From assembly GCA_028280675.1 (NCBI GenBank), contig JANQLI010000078.1:1-6334 (forward strand): a stretch of DNA of 6,334 nucleotides. Reading direction: 5' to 3'. The stretch is from Alphaproteobacteria bacterium (GTDB lineage Bacteria; Pseudomonadota; Alphaproteobacteria; SMXP01). The translations under genes were made by a program, and so were the position numbers. The notes under the pieces are model-generated. The model was not told where the DNA came from. It searched no databases and was given only the letters and a program-made list of their open reading frames with translations. Positions within the stretch are counted from its first letter, which is position 1. Each line of letters starts with the position of its first letter. This document shows positions 5,326 through 6,334 of the stretch, piece by piece.

Positions 5326-6334
5326 TCAATACTCCACCACACTTCTGATCGATTTGCCATCGTGCATGAGATCGAACGCGGTGTTGATGTCCTCAAGCGG
5401 CATTTTATGGGTGATCAGATCGTCAATGTTGATCTTACCGTCCATATACCAATCGACAATCTTCGGCACATCAGTGCGGCCTCTCGCGCCACCAAAAGCA
5501 GAGCCGCGCCACACACGGCCCGTCACCAATTGAAACGGCCGGGTGGAGATTTCCTGACCGGCCCCGGCGACGCCAATGATCACGCTTTCGCCCCAGCCTT
5601 TGTGACAACACTCCAGCGCTTGGCGCATGGTCTCCACATTGCCAATACATTCAAACGAATAATCCGCGCCGCCATGGGTAAGATCGACAATAGCCTCAAC
5701 AATATTATCCACTTTGGTGGGATTGATGAAATCGGTCATGCCGAATTGTTTGGCAAGCGCGACCTTGCTTTCATTAATGTCAATGCCAACAATCTGATCG
5801 GCGCCAACCATGCGCGCGCCTTGAATGACATTGAGGCCAATCCCGCCAAGACCGAACACAACCACATTAGAGCCCGGCTCGACTTTGGCGTCGAACGCCA
5901 CCGCGCCGACACCGGTGGTCACGCCGCAACCGATGTAACACACTTTATCAAAAGGTGCGTCTTGGCGAATTTTCGCCACCGACACTTCTGGCAAGACAGT
6001 GAAATTCGAAAACGTCGAACAGCCCATATAATGCAGCACCGGCTTGCCATCGAGGGAGAAGCGCGACGTGCCATCCGGCATCACCCCTTGGCCTTGGGTC
6101 GCGCGCACCGATTGGCAGAGGTTCGTTTTGGGATGCAGGCAATACTCACACTCGCGGCACTCCGCGGTGTAAAGCGGGATCACGTGATCGCCTGGCGCGA
6201 CAGACGTGACGCCTGCGCCAACTTCCCTGACAACACCAGCGCCTTCATGGCCCAATATGGCTGGAAACAATCCTTCCGGATCATCGCCCGACAGCGTAAA
6301 CGCATCGGTGTCGCAAATGCCGCTCGCCATGATC
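5326..6334 (-). CDS. S-(hydroxymethyl)glutathione dehydrogenase / class III alcohol dehydrogenase (partial, 5' end off window)
   Basis: This cytoplasmic zinc enzyme oxidises the formaldehyde-glutathione adduct to S-formylglutathione with NAD+, and many members also reduce S-nitrosoglutathione. The visible part starts inside the conserved region before the first zinc ligand, so roughly 37-39 N-terminal residues lie past the right edge and the ATG at 6330 is an internal Met. Counting from that Met, catalytic zinc ligands are Cys6, His28 (GHE) and Cys135 (GCGVTTG). Structural zinc cysteines are 58, 61, 64 and 72. The class III segment SVRATQGQGVMPDGTSRF (74-91) includes Arg76, which binds the glutathione carboxylate. 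The NAD site is GLGGIG (160-165) with Asp184. The C-terminus matches the family. Cys6 is followed by Asp7 where His is usual. No S-formylglutathione hydrolase gene is visible nearby, and the gene converges on the AT-rich unit. Symbols used for this family are adhC or frmA; no symbol is assigned. Confidence 0.95.
   Translation of the reverse strand, partial: IMASGICDTDAFTLSGDDPEGLFPAILGHEGAGVVREVGAGVTSVAPGDHVIPLYTAECRECEYCLHPKTNLCQSVRATQGQGVMPDGTSRFSLDGKPVLHYMGCSTFSNFTVLPEVSVAKIRQDAPFDKVCYIGCGVTTGVGAVAFDAKVEPGSNVVVFGLGGIGLNVIQGARMVGADQIVGIDINESKVALAKQFGMTDFINPTKVDNIVEAIVDLTHGGADYSFECIGNVETMRQALECCHKGWGESVIIGVAGAGQEISTRPFQLVTGRVWRGSAFGGARGRTDVPKIVDWYMDGKINIDDLITHKMPLEDINTAFDLMHDGKSIRSVVEY

Noticed and set aside
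6328..6330. ATG at 6330 as the true start of the class III dehydrogenase
   Set aside because: The reading frame stays open to the window edge and the Met sits deep in the conserved domain, directly before the first zinc cysteine, so the true start lies outside the window.

Overview
The window reads like a stretch of proteobacterial chromosome, most likely alphaproteobacterial. The lineage is inferred from a glutathione-dependent formaldehyde dehydrogenase, a PQQ-type sorbosone dehydrogenase lipoprotein and a Tat-targeted dehydrogenase, together with the codon and base composition; no rRNA or other marker gene is present. Most genes are moderately GC-rich (36 of 60 bases G+C at 3361-3420). The segment from about 4041 to 5325 is much more AT-rich (19 of 60 at 4201-4260) and looks like later-acquired DNA.

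Left part, minus strand (1-2995): a tight three-gene operon. It is read as PQQ/sorbosone-dehydrogenase-like lipoprotein (2995-1724), then a polytopic, histidine-rich membrane protein of unknown function (1720-677), then an FAD-dependent aromatic-ring-hydroxylase-like monooxygenase (667 to beyond the left edge). The gaps are 3 and 9 bases. The lipoprotein carries Asp at +2 after the lipid-modified Cys, the inner-membrane retention signal known from E. coli. This fits the inference that it works beside its membrane neighbour, possibly passing electrons to it.

Middle (2996-4040): a divergent intergenic region with several inverted repeats precedes a plus-strand short-chain dehydrogenase/reductase that carries a twin-arginine signal peptide, which is unusual for an NAD(P)-dependent enzyme.

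AT-rich islet (4041-5325): a two-gene unit encodes a ClpP/SppA-fold serine protease of the SDH_sah type and an overlapping 72-residue acidic protein I do not recognise. A dyad overlaps the likely promoter and a strong hairpin terminator lies at the end. This is the best candidate here for a little-described accessory system, perhaps in stress response or defence; no function can be proved from the sequence.

Right part, minus strand (5326-6334): a class III alcohol dehydrogenase / S-(hydroxymethyl)glutathione dehydrogenase lacking its N-terminus because the window ends. It has Asp where the family normally has His directly after the first catalytic zinc cysteine. No tRNA, rRNA, CRISPR array, insertion sequence or replication origin was seen.
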